Source: Pseudomonadota bacterium
GTDB lineage: Bacteria > Pseudomonadota > Alphaproteobacteria > CACIAM-22H2
Length of the DNA stretch: 35,520 nt
NCBI GenBank assembly: GCA_016201015.1
Contig: JACQDQ010000344.1
Span: 1-35,520 of the forward strand
Reading direction: 5' to 3'
In this document: in pieces, positions 1 to 7,492 of the stretch
Numbering within the stretch: position 1 is the stretch's first letter
Layout: every line of letters begins with the position of its first letter
Notes under the pieces: model-generated
Told to the model about the DNA's origin: nothing
Databases searched by the model: none
The model's input: the letters and a program-made list of their open reading frames with translations, nothing else
Translations under genes and position numbers: made by a program

Positions 1-512
1 AGCGGCCAGACATCGGCCTTCTGGTAATATTCCTGCTGCGTCAACCCCCAATAGCGCACCGCCTGCGTCGGCCCGTCGCCGCGCTGGCCGGCGGGCTCGT
101 AGAGCGGCTTGTTCTTCATTCGCGGATAGCGGCAGGCGCCGACCGCATTGTAGGCCTGATCGACAGTGCTGATATGCGGCCACACAATGCCATAGACCCC
201 GAGATCGAGCGCCTGCTTGGCGTGCCATTGGCCTTTCTCGCCGCCATTTGGCGGGATACGGACGATCGGAGTGACGGCTGGCGCGATTGAACCGGACCGA
301 GCGATCTGTCCCCGATTCAGCATGTACTGCAGCGAATCCCGGAGCGCGCGGATGTCGAAGGGATTGTGCTCCATCTCAATTACTGTTCCGTCATACTTGC
401 TCATCGAGATCGCGACCGCCGACTCGACGTCCGCCGGAGCGAAGCAGCCGAACGTCGGCCGGCCCTGCTCCAGCGCGCGAATGACTCCATTAAGCCTCGG
501 CAAGTCAGCCAT
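1..512 (-). CDS. HpcH/HpaI-family class II aldolase (3' end cut by window edge)
   Basis: The first 170 residues of an aldolase of the HpcH/HpaI (2,4-dihydroxyhept-2-ene-1,7-dioate aldolase / citrate lyase beta) family are present; the C-terminus lies off the left edge. The family cleaves 2-oxo-4-hydroxy acids to pyruvate plus an aldehyde or oxo acid, using a divalent metal. Visible marks are EMEHNPFD at residues 46-53 (His49 matches the family's catalytic His), VRIP at 84-87 with the substrate-binding Arg, and RYP...QRG at about 128-145 with a small insertion. The ATG at 512 lies 26 bases after the stop of the LigJ-type hydratase, so the two are probably cotranscribed. LigJ makes 4-carboxy-4-hydroxy-2-oxoadipate, so this aldolase is a natural candidate to cleave that product or an analogue; that role is inferred, because the classical enzyme for the step (LigK) belongs to another family. 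Confidence 0.85.
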   Translation of the reverse strand, partial: MADLPRLNGVIRALEQGRPTFGCFAPADVESAVAISMSKYDGTVIEMEHNPFDIRALRDSLQYMLNRGQIARSGSIAPAVTPIVRIPPNGGEKGQWHAKQALDLGVYGIVWPHISTVDQAYNAVGACRYPRMKNKPLYEPAGQRGDGPTQAVRYWGLTQQEYYQKADVWP

Positions 513-538
513 GCTGTCCCCCTATCAATTTGCCGGCG

Positions 539-1570
539 TCACGAAAGCCCACGCTGTTTGAGGACGGCGTCGAGTCGGCCAAAAACCCTACGCGCATTGC
601 CCTCGAAAATTTTCGTCCGGTTCCTGGCGCTCAATGCCGCAAGTTGGTCGATATAGCGTTTGGTGTCGTCGAAATAATTCCCTGTCTCTGGATCCACGCC
701 CTTGACCGCGCCAACCATCTCCGACGCGAAAAGAATATTGTCGATCGGAATCACTTTGGTCAGCAATTCTATCCCCGGGAAGTGATAGACGCAGGTATCG
801 AAGAACACGTTGTTCAACAGGTATTCCGCAAGCGGCGGCCGTTTCATGTCTTGTGCCAAGCCGCGATAACGTCCCCAGTGATAAGGAACCGCACCCCAAC
901 CATGCGGGATAATGAACTTCAAGGTCGGAAAATCCTTGAAGAGGTTGGCGGTCAGGAACTGCATGAACGCCGCCGTGTCGCCGTTGATGTAATGCGCGCC
1001 CGTGGCGTGGAAGCACGGATTGCATGATGAGCTGACATGCACCATTGCCGGCACGTCGAGCTCGACCATCTTTTCGTAGAACGGATACCAATAGCGGTCG
1101 GTCAACGGCGGGTCGCGCCAGTAGCCGCCCGACGGGTCGGGATTGAGATTGCAGCCGATGAAGCCCAGCTCGTTCACGCAGCGCTCAATTTCCGGGATGC
1201 AGTTCGTCGGTGGCACGCCCGGCACCTGCGGCAGCTGGCAAACGCCGATGAAATTCTTGGGATAGAGCGTGCACACGCGGTGGATCAGGTCATTGCAGAC
1301 CCGCGCCCATTGCGCGCCGATGGCGGCGTCGCCGACGTGATGCGCCATGCCGGAGGCGCGCGGCGAGAAAATCGTGACGTCGGTGCCGCGCTGGCGCTGA
1401 AACTTGAGTTGCGCGCCGTCCAGGCTCTGCCGGATCTGGTCGTCGCTAATCCCGAGATCGATGCTCGTCGGCCGCCGAGAGCCATCGGCTAGCCCGGCAA
1501 GCTGGCGGTCGCGGAAGAGTTCGAGCTCGCGCGGCGCGGTCGTGTAATGCCCGTGGCAATCGATGATCAT
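539..1570 (-). CDS. ligJ: 4-oxalomesaconate hydratase, amidohydrolase superfamily (LigJ-like)
   Basis: This 343-residue protein follows LigJ, the zinc-dependent 4-oxalomesaconate hydratase of the protocatechuate 4,5-cleavage and gallate pathways, along its whole length. It opens with IIDCHGHYT and retains FSPRASGMAHHVGD, the ELGFIGCNLNPDPSGG block, VHVSSSCNP and the EGNARRVF end. The residues matching LigJ's zinc ligands are His6, His8, His178 and Glu284, at the same numbering, and His223 is also present. One oddity is residue 225: the usual PHGGGAVPYH segment reads PHGWGAVPYH. The start at 1570 is chosen because the protein then begins at the family N-terminus and AGGGGGCG precedes it; the frame extends upstream to 1615 without family similarity. 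It is third in an operon after the aminotransferase and amidohydrolase. The true substrate could be a relative of 4-oxalomesaconate, since no other ring-cleavage gene is in the window. Confidence 0.85.
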   Translation of the reverse strand: MIIDCHGHYTTAPRELELFRDRQLAGLADGSRRPTSIDLGISDDQIRQSLDGAQLKFQRQRGTDVTIFSPRASGMAHHVGDAAIGAQWARVCNDLIHRVCTLYPKNFIGVCQLPQVPGVPPTNCIPEIERCVNELGFIGCNLNPDPSGGYWRDPPLTDRYWYPFYEKMVELDVPAMVHVSSSCNPCFHATGAHYINGDTAAFMQFLTANLFKDFPTLKFIIPHGWGAVPYHWGRYRGLAQDMKRPPLAEYLLNNVFFDTCVYHFPGIELLTKVIPIDNILFASEMVGAVKGVDPETGNYFDDTKRYIDQLAALSARNRTKIFEGNARRVFGRLDAVLKQRGLS

Positions 1571-1666
1571 GGAGAACGCCCCCTGTTGCAACTCGCGTAA
1601 CCAGAGTGCCGCCAATCTGCTGCATCCGGCGACTGAAGACCCGGTATCGCCCGCATGGCTAGAATT

Positions 1667-2776
1667 CTAGCGGCCAAAGATGGCTTCGGGCAGAAACGCG
1701 GACACCGTCACGTTGGGAAGGTCGACCACGTTACTGATGCGCAAATCCACCGCCACGCTGCAGATCACATAGGCCTGCTCGCGCGTGAAGCCGCGTTCCT
1801 GAAGAAGGTCGATCATGTGGATCAGCGCATTGCGCGCAGCGAGAGTCAGGTCCTCGCCCTCCTGGGTGCCGTCTTCGCGCACGGGCATTCCCGTCGTGGC
1901 GATGAAGTTTTGCGGCGCCGCCCATTCCGGCGCGGTGAAATATCCGGGATGGGCAAATCGCGGCCAGCGGATGTTGCGCCGGGCCGCCTCGCCGCGGTGA
2001 ACGCGGAAACGCACCGTCGCGGTGGCGCCCATCTCGATCGCGCTGACGCAAACCTCTCCGTCACCCTGGGCGTAGTGCGCATCGCCGGTCGAATAGAGCG
2101 CACCCGGGACGCTCACCGGGATCATCAACCGTGAACCGCGGGTAAGTTGCTTGGCATCGATATTGCCGCCGTTCTCGCGCGGCGGCAGAGTGCGCAACCC
2201 TTCGGACGCGATCGGTTCATTCGCGGGCACGGCGTCCCGGGGATCGGGCGGGGAAGCGAACCCGCCGCGACTGCGCAGATCGGCCTCGCGGCGTGACCAC
2301 TCCTGGAGCTGCGCGCGGGACGGCGCCAGACCAGCCGTCCCCATGAACGAGCCGTCCGGGATGCGCACGCCCGGAATTTCTGGCGAGGTGGCCCACCCAT
2401 CCTTCATGTGCCAATGGACAAGGAAGCTGCCGGGAAACAAGTCGCGCAGAAATCCCGAGCCCGGATGAAATCGCGTCCAGCCATGCGGCTGCGCGACGAT
2501 TTCGAGATATTCGATCTCGAGCAGGTCGCCGGGTTGGGCTCCCTTGACGTAAACCGGCCCGGTCAGGGGATGGCCGGACTTGGCGTCCTGTTTGGCAAGG
2601 TCGGAGACAGTGGTTTCGGGACGAATCTGGCCGTCGCGCGCATCCCTGGTTTCCAGCACCAGCTCATCACCCGGACCGATCTCGATGATGGGTGGGATAT
2701 CGGGATGCCAGCGATTGTGCCCGGTGTGCGGCTCCTGCTTCAACCGCTTGCTCCGGTCGATTTTTACGACCTTCAT
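1667..2776 (-). CDS. Acetamidase/formamidase family amidohydrolase
   Basis: A 369-residue protein of the acetamidase/formamidase (FmdA/AmdA) family, which hydrolyses short or small carboxamides to the acid and ammonia in the cytoplasm. Family marks include the N-terminal HNRWHPDIPPIIEI segment with EIGPGDELVLETRDA, the GPVYVKGAQPGDLLEIEYLEI block at about 85-105, ENGGNIDAKQLTRGS around 215-230, the GDAHYAQGDGEV metal-site region at about 250 and the C-terminal LPNVTVSAFLPEAIF. Length is slightly below the roughly 400 residues of characterised members. The ATG at 2776 is preceded by GGGGAGAGAG. The frame stays open to 3241 but that upstream part is antisense to the aminotransferase and is not coding. 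Only 29 bases separate it from the aminotransferase stop and 96 bases from the ligJ start, so it sits inside the operon. Exact amide substrate is unknown. Confidence 0.88.
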   Translation of the reverse strand: MKVVKIDRSKRLKQEPHTGHNRWHPDIPPIIEIGPGDELVLETRDARDGQIRPETTVSDLAKQDAKSGHPLTGPVYVKGAQPGDLLEIEYLEIVAQPHGWTRFHPGSGFLRDLFPGSFLVHWHMKDGWATSPEIPGVRIPDGSFMGTAGLAPSRAQLQEWSRREADLRSRGGFASPPDPRDAVPANEPIASEGLRTLPPRENGGNIDAKQLTRGSRLMIPVSVPGALYSTGDAHYAQGDGEVCVSAIEMGATATVRFRVHRGEAARRNIRWPRFAHPGYFTAPEWAAPQNFIATTGMPVREDGTQEGEDLTLAARNALIHMIDLLQERGFTREQAYVICSVAVDLRISNVVDLPNVTVSAFLPEAIFGR

Positions 2777-2805
2777 CCGCCGTCTCTCTCCCCTTGGCCT
2801 GCGTC

Positions 2806-3984
2806 TCAGAGCGCGCGCATCGCCTTGTCCAGGCGTTCGAGGCCGGGACGGAACGACGAAGGCTCGCCAGCAAAGGTCAAACGGATGAACCCCTCGCCAC
2901 GGGAACCGAATTCGGTGCCGCTGCGCACGGCGACACCGTGCCGCATGCAATGTTCGGTCAACTGCTCGGAGCTGAGCGGTACATTGACGCGCACAAATAC
3001 GTAAAAGGCTCCTTCCGGCTTCGCGCAGTGCAAACCCGGCATCGCGTTGACCATGCCGCACATGAGGTCGCGGCGGCGCGTATATTCGTCCAGCATCCGG
3101 CCGGGCCAGTTGGTTCTCTGGGTGAATGCGGTAACCGCGGCGAGCTGCGCCATCGTGTTCACGTTGCCGAGCGTCGTGCGATGAATCACCGCCGCTGCCC
3201 GGAGGAGGCCGCCGCGCGCGGCAACGTAGCCGACGCGCCAACCGGTCATGGCGAAGGTCTTGGAGCAGGTATTGATAACGATCGTACGATCAGCAATCTC
3301 CTCGAACCGCGCGGCCGAAATCATCGGCCGGTTGTCGTAGACGAGATGATCATATGCTTCGTCGGAAAGAAGCAGCAGGTCGTGACGCCGTACGAAATCT
3401 ACCACCGCGCGCATCTCGGCCTCGGTCAGCACGATGCCGGTCGGATTGACCGGATTGTTCAGCACAAACATGCGCGTGCGCGCGGTGACGGCGCGCTCCA
3501 TGGCCACTATGTCCAACCGCAAATCGGCGGTCCACGGTACGAACACCGGCACGGCGCCAATGGACAGGGCCACGTCGCTGTACAGCGAGTAGGTCGGATC
3601 GTGCAGCAGCACTTCGTCGCCCGGATCGAGATAGGCCAGCATTCCGGCATAGATGCCCGATGCGGCGCCGTTGCTGATGAGCACGTCCTCGGTCTTGAAG
3701 GTTCCGCCGCCCAAGGTCGACAAATCTGCGGCGACGGCGACGCGCAACTCGGTCTCGCCCATAGGCGGCGAATAATGCGTATGGCCAGCGCGGATCGCGG
3801 CGATTCCCGCCTCGCGAATATGATCCGGCGTATCAAAGCTCGGGTCGCCGCTGGCGAGCGACACGAGATCTTTTGGCGGGCGCGAGAGTTTTTTCGCACG
3901 TTGCGACTGACCCAGCCGTTCCACCGCCTGGGAAATTCTGCCCACGGGCTTCTTCCCCTGCGCGATCAACGACGTCGAATCCAT
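2806..3984 (-). CDS. PLP-dependent aminotransferase, class I/II
   Basis: A 392-residue fold-type I aminotransferase that moves an amino group from an amino acid to a 2-oxo acid. NPVNPTG at 177-183 holds the cofactor-contacting Asn180; SDEAYDHLVY at 207-216 supplies Asp208 and Tyr211; NTCSKTFAMTGWRVGY at 238-253 carries the Schiff-base Lys242 and phosphate-binding Arg250; GFIRLTF holds Arg368, expected to bind the substrate carboxylate. The ATG at 3984 is preceded by GAGGAG eight bases upstream; an upstream TTG at 4002 lies across that ribosome-binding site and is less likely. It is the first gene of the minus operon and diverges from the GntR regulator at 4049, with a candidate operator between them. 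It resembles aspartate/aromatic aminotransferase-like enzymes; the sequence does not fix its substrate. Confidence 0.9.
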   Translation of the reverse strand: MDSTSLIAQGKKPVGRISQAVERLGQSQRAKKLSRPPKDLVSLASGDPSFDTPDHIREAGIAAIRAGHTHYSPPMGETELRVAVAADLSTLGGGTFKTEDVLISNGAASGIYAGMLAYLDPGDEVLLHDPTYSLYSDVALSIGAVPVFVPWTADLRLDIVAMERAVTARTRMFVLNNPVNPTGIVLTEAEMRAVVDFVRRHDLLLLSDEAYDHLVYDNRPMISAARFEEIADRTIVINTCSKTFAMTGWRVGYVAARGGLLRAAAVIHRTTLGNVNTMAQLAAVTAFTQRTNWPGRMLDEYTRRRDLMCGMVNAMPGLHCAKPEGAFYVFVRVNVPLSSEQLTEHCMRHGVAVRSGTEFGSRGEGFIRLTFAGEPSSFRPGLERLDKAMRAL

Positions 3985-4004
3985 CGTTGCTACTCCTCGC
4001 AAAT

Positions 4005-4017
4005 ATTGTCTGATAAT
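4005..4017. promoter_or_regulatory. Candidate GntR operator, imperfect palindrome ATTGTCTGATAAT
   Basis: A 13-base near-palindrome (ten of twelve arm positions symmetrical) lies between the divergent aminotransferase and GntR genes. FCD-type GntR proteins often bind short palindromes in the shared promoter region next to their own gene. Just downstream, TTGACT (4019-4024) and TATCGT (4042-4047) with a 17-base spacer form a weak sigma70-like promoter reading toward the regulator; an operator overlapping the -35 side would allow autorepression. Assignment is by position and symmetry only. Confidence 0.4.
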
Positions 4018-4048
4018 CTTGACTGCCTAACTTGCCGACGGTATCGTC

Positions 4049-4807
4049 ATGCAAGTTGTAGAGTCAAGGCGCACGCGCAATATGCAAGAACGGCCAAGCA
4101 AACCGGCCGGGGACGTCTCCGGAAATGAAATGCCGGGCTCTGCCGGCGCGAGCCGATTCGAAAGTGCCCATCGACTACTGAAGTCCGACATCATGTCGGG
4201 CGCCTACTCGCCGAACCAACACTTGGTTGAGGCCGCGCTAACCGGCGCCCTCGGGGTAAGCCGCGCAACCGTGCGGTTGGTGCTGACCCGCCTGCATGAA
4301 GAAGGGTTGATCGACATCGAGCCGAACCGGGGCGCGCGGGTTCGCGCGGTTAGCATTGCGGAAGCGGTTGAAGTCCTTCAGGTGCGCGAAGTGTTGGAGG
4401 GACTGGCTGCGTCGCTGGCGGCGACAAGAGCGAGCACCGCCCAAATCGAAGAACTAGGGCGGATCGTTCAAGAAATGGAGCACGCTATCGCCGGTGGCGA
4501 CCTGTTACGCTATTCCGAGTTGAACGGCCGTTTCCACGGTGCCATTCACACGGCTGCGGCGCATATTTCCGTCGGCCGGACGCTCGAGTCGCTCAACTTT
4601 CCGCTTGTGCGGTACCGGTTTCGCACCGTCCTCGTTCCCGGACGCAAGGAAAAATCGCTGGCGGAGCATCGCGAGATTTACGCTTGCATTGCACGGCGGG
4701 ACTCCGTGGCGGCGGAGCGCGCAGCACGACAGCACGTGGCGCAGGTCTGCGCGGCCTTGAGCCTGCTGAAAGAAACGCAGGAGAATTTGTCCTTACGGTC
4801 AGCTTAG
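4049..4807 (+). CDS. GntR-family regulator, FCD (FadR-like) subfamily
   Basis: A 252-residue one-component regulator. The winged helix-turn-helix spans about residues 38-100 (LKSDIMSGAYSPNQHLVEA..., then LGVSRATVRLVLTRLHEEGLI), followed by an all-helical FCD ligand domain with LEVLEGLAASLAA-like opening and histidines near positions 163, 209 and 229 that fit the family's metal site. FCD regulators usually sense organic acids or sugar acids and repress adjacent catabolic genes. It diverges from the aminotransferase-ligJ operon and leads the transporter operon, so it may control both. The start is uncertain: ATG 4049 has only a weak GACGG upstream and overlaps the best -10 candidate, so ATG 4082 is an alternative; the first 35 residues are not conserved domain. 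Confidence 0.88.
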   Translation: MQVVESRRTRNMQERPSKPAGDVSGNEMPGSAGASRFESAHRLLKSDIMSGAYSPNQHLVEAALTGALGVSRATVRLVLTRLHEEGLIDIEPNRGARVRAVSIAEAVEVLQVREVLEGLAASLAATRASTAQIEELGRIVQEMEHAIAGGDLLRYSELNGRFHGAIHTAAAHISVGRTLESLNFPLVRYRFRTVLVPGRKEKSLAEHREIYACIARRDSVAAERAARQHVAQVCAALSLLKETQENLSLRSA

Positions 4808-4823
4808 GAAGGGATCGCTTGCG

Positions 4824-5741
4824 ATGGCCTCGCCGCTCGTTTTGCGAACCGCGATTGGAAAATACCCCTACGTCCAAGCGCTAAAGGACGGATCAGTGCA
4901 TTCCGATCGCGTCCGCCTTGAATACGTCGAAGTCGAGCCGCTCAATCAAGCATTCCGCCGTCTGTTGCGCGACGGCGAATTCGACGTCTGCGAGATGGCG
5001 CTGACCACACATGCTCTGGCCCACGCCTTCGGCAAGCCATACACGGCGATACCGATCATCCTGCACCGCAATTTCCATCACGGCGCAATTGCTTGCGCGA
5101 AAAACGCGCCGCTACGTGGCCCCAGCGATCTCAGTGGCCGCCGCGTGGGCGTGCGCGCCTATTCGCAGACAACCGGCGTATGGGTTCGCGGCATACTTCA
5201 GCATGAATACGGGGTCGATGTCGGCTCGATAACCTGGGTAACCACCGAGGACGCCCATGTCGCGGAGTACCGCGACCCGCCGAACGTGGAGCGCGCGGCC
5301 GAAGGCAAGGGATTGCGCACGATGCTGCTCGCCGGCGAAATCGACGCGGCAATCGGACTGCGGCAGGAAGACCCGAACGAAGTCCGAAAGGTCATCCCAG
5401 ATACCGATGCGGCGGCGGCTTCTTGGTACCGCAAGACCGGCATTTACCCGGCCAATCACGCGGTGGTCATCAAGAATGACCTGCTGGCCAAGCATCCTTG
5501 GCTGGGCACCGAGTTGATGACAATGTTTGCTGAATCGAAGAGGCAGGCGCAGAAAACGCCGGTCAGCGCGGCCGAGGCGCGGCTGAAAGCGCTGGTCGGC
5601 GATGATCCGCATCCCTATGGCTTGGCGGCGAACCGCAAGCCCATCGAAATGGTTCTCGCATTTTCCACCGAGCAGAAGCTTACGCCGCGAGCCTATAAGA
5701 TCGAAGAACTCTTCGATGCGAAGTCGCTGGCATGGGCGTGA
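4824..5741 (+). CDS. 4,5-dihydroxyphthalate decarboxylase-like protein (Pht5-like, periplasmic-binding fold)
   Basis: A 305-residue protein resembling 4,5-dihydroxyphthalate decarboxylase, an enzyme family built on the type 2 periplasmic-binding-protein fold. Visible marks are the N-terminal LRTAIGKYPYVQALKDGSV, the FDVCEMALTTHALA and YTAIPIILHRNFHH segments near residues 55-90, DLSGRRVGVRAYSQTTGVWVRGIL near 105-125, and the GIYPANHAVVIKNDLL stretch near 215. No signal peptide is present, so it should be cytoplasmic rather than a transporter binding protein. AGGAAGG lies upstream of the ATG, and it starts 16 bases after the GntR stop. The characterised enzyme makes protocatechuate, which would link to the LigJ-type step, but many relatives carry this name without biochemical proof. 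Confidence 0.75.
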   Translation: MASPLVLRTAIGKYPYVQALKDGSVHSDRVRLEYVEVEPLNQAFRRLLRDGEFDVCEMALTTHALAHAFGKPYTAIPIILHRNFHHGAIACAKNAPLRGPSDLSGRRVGVRAYSQTTGVWVRGILQHEYGVDVGSITWVTTEDAHVAEYRDPPNVERAAEGKGLRTMLLAGEIDAAIGLRQEDPNEVRKVIPDTDAAAASWYRKTGIYPANHAVVIKNDLLAKHPWLGTELMTMFAESKRQAQKTPVSAAEARLKALVGDDPHPYGLAANRKPIEMVLAFSTEQKLTPRAYKIEELFDAKSLAWA

Positions 5742-5875
5742 CGATCGGAGGGAAAGCCGCAGGCAATTTCCACGGCCGAATGGCAGAACGGGGACGATCG
5801 AGCACCGAAGTCATTCCAGGCTGCCGGCTGCGGCCCCTACCTAGTCCAAACCGTCTAGATCGGGGGAGAACGGCG

Positions 5876-6793
5876 ATGCCCGACAACTACAGGAAAACCG
5901 TATTCGTGGCGGCGATACTGGCCGCGATCGTTGGCTTCGCGGCAATAAATTCAGGCCAGGCCCGTGCCGAGTCGACATTGCAGACCGTCCTTAAGCGCGG
6001 CGAGCTGATTGCCGGCGTTCCCTACGACGCGCCGCCGAGCAGCTACGTCGATCCGCAGGGAAACGTGGTCGGTTACGCGCCGGACGTGGCGCGCTATATG
6101 GCGAAACGCCTGGGCGTCAAAGTGAAATTCGCCGAGGTGACATCCGCGTCACGTGTGCCCTTGCTGCGCACGGGCCGCATTGACGCCGAGTTCGGGATCA
6201 CGACACCGCAAAAAGTGCGCAATGAGGTTGTCGACTTCACCTACAGCTACATCTGGGACAACGGCGTTCTGATGGTCCGGCAGGCCGATAGCGCCAAGGT
6301 CGAGGATTACCAGAACGCCGACAAGATCATCGGCGCGACCCAGGGCAACGGCTTCATCGACAACTGGAAGCTGGTTTCGCCGAATGCCAAATTCAAAGTG
6401 TACCGCGACGAGTCGGACGTCGTCATTGCGGTGAAGAAGGGCGAGGTCGATGCATATCTCGCCAACTCGTTCAATGCGGCACGCTTCGCCAAGTCCGGCG
6501 GTCTGGCGATAAGTCCGCCCTGGAAGGCGTCGCCTGATTCAATCATGATGCGCCAGGACGATTCGAAATGGCGGAACTGGCTCAACTGGGCCCTGCAACG
6601 CATGTGGCTCGAAGGCACGATCCAGAAGCTCTATGTAAAGTGGTACGGGATCGAACCTGATTTTCGCATGGGGGATAACGGCGAGATCCAGCAACGGGTG
6701 CACATCATCGGGCAGACCGATGATCCGTGGCAGCCGCTGCCCGCCGGATTCATGGAGCAGCTCTTGGGGGACAAGTCATACGCCCTGCAATAG
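5876..6793 (+). CDS. ABC transporter substrate-binding protein, polar amino acid type (family 3)
   Basis: A 305-residue periplasmic solute receptor of the family 3 (GlnH/HisJ-like) class. A signal peptide fills residues 1-32 (charged start, hydrophobic AAILAAIVGFAAI, cleavage after QARA). The mature protein opens with LQTVLKRGELIAGVPYDAPPSSYVDPQG and has the family's GYAPDVARYMAKRLGVKVKF, TGRIDAEFGITTP and KKGEVDAYLANSFNA segments. GGGGGAG precedes the ATG at 5876; the frame extends to 5732 but that part lacks signal-peptide character. It is followed closely by two permeases and an ATPase, making a complete importer for a polar amino acid or related small acid. Length is slightly above typical because of a C-terminal tail (from about 265) after the last family segment. 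Confidence 0.9.
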   Translation: MPDNYRKTVFVAAILAAIVGFAAINSGQARAESTLQTVLKRGELIAGVPYDAPPSSYVDPQGNVVGYAPDVARYMAKRLGVKVKFAEVTSASRVPLLRTGRIDAEFGITTPQKVRNEVVDFTYSYIWDNGVLMVRQADSAKVEDYQNADKIIGATQGNGFIDNWKLVSPNAKFKVYRDESDVVIAVKKGEVDAYLANSFNAARFAKSGGLAISPPWKASPDSIMMRQDDSKWRNWLNWALQRMWLEGTIQKLYVKWYGIEPDFRMGDNGEIQQRVHIIGQTDDPWQPLPAGFMEQLLGDKSYALQ

Positions 6794-6817
6794 ATGCAAT
6801 AGGCCGGCCATGCTGCA

Positions 6818-7492
6818 ATGCCGCGCGCGCCCGCGGCGCTTAAGCCCAAGGACGCGTTTGTGGACTGGTCGATCCTCTGGCAGTACCGCGGGGCTTTCTG
6901 GAGCGGCTTCACGGTCACAGTGTGGTTGTCCGCAGCATGCATCGTCGGCAGCACCATCGTCGGGTTGCTCGCCGGATGCCTAGGCTCTCTGCCGTCTTTC
7001 TTCCTGCGGCGGCTCATCTCCGCGTACACAGAGTTGCTGCGGAACATTCCGCTGGTCGTAAAACTGTTCTTCTTCTATTTCGTGCTCGGTATACCAGGAA
7101 TTCCGGCTGCATTGCTCGCGCTCACTTTACATCAGAGCGCCTATGTCGCCGACGTCGTCACGGCCGGAATCCGCTCGATAGCGCGCGGCCAAGTTGATGC
7201 CGGTCTTTCACTCGGCCATGGCTACTGGCAGATCTTTCGGTACCTGATCATCCCGCAGATGCTGCGCATTGTCATTCCGCCGATGACGTCGCAATACGTG
7301 GCCATCATCAAGCATTCCTCGGTCGTGGGGCTGGTGGCGGTGCAGGACCTCACCTTCCAGACGCAAGAAATCAATGTCGCGACCTTTCGAGGTTTCGAGG
7401 CCGCGACAGCGACCACCGTGCTGTACGGCCTGCTCGCCCTGGCGATGATCGCCGCTATGGCGGCGTTGGAAAAGAGGTTCGCCTGGCGATGA
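6818..7492 (+). CDS. Polar amino acid ABC transporter permease 1
   Basis: A 224-residue inner-membrane permease of the HisM/GlnP type. It has several long hydrophobic segments, the ELLRNIPLVVKLFFFYF motif near residue 70, and the ATPase-coupling EAA loop VDAGLSLGHGYWQIFRYLIIPQ near 128-149. TELLRNIPL is characteristic of amino-acid-type permeases. The ribosome-binding site of the chosen ATG is weak. The gene ends in an ATGA overlap with the next permease, so both are translationally coupled. Confidence 0.9.
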   Translation: MPRAPAALKPKDAFVDWSILWQYRGAFWSGFTVTVWLSAACIVGSTIVGLLAGCLGSLPSFFLRRLISAYTELLRNIPLVVKLFFFYFVLGIPGIPAALLALTLHQSAYVADVVTAGIRSIARGQVDAGLSLGHGYWQIFRYLIIPQMLRIVIPPMTSQYVAIIKHSSVVGLVAVQDLTFQTQEINVATFRGFEAATATTVLYGLLALAMIAAMAALEKRFAWR

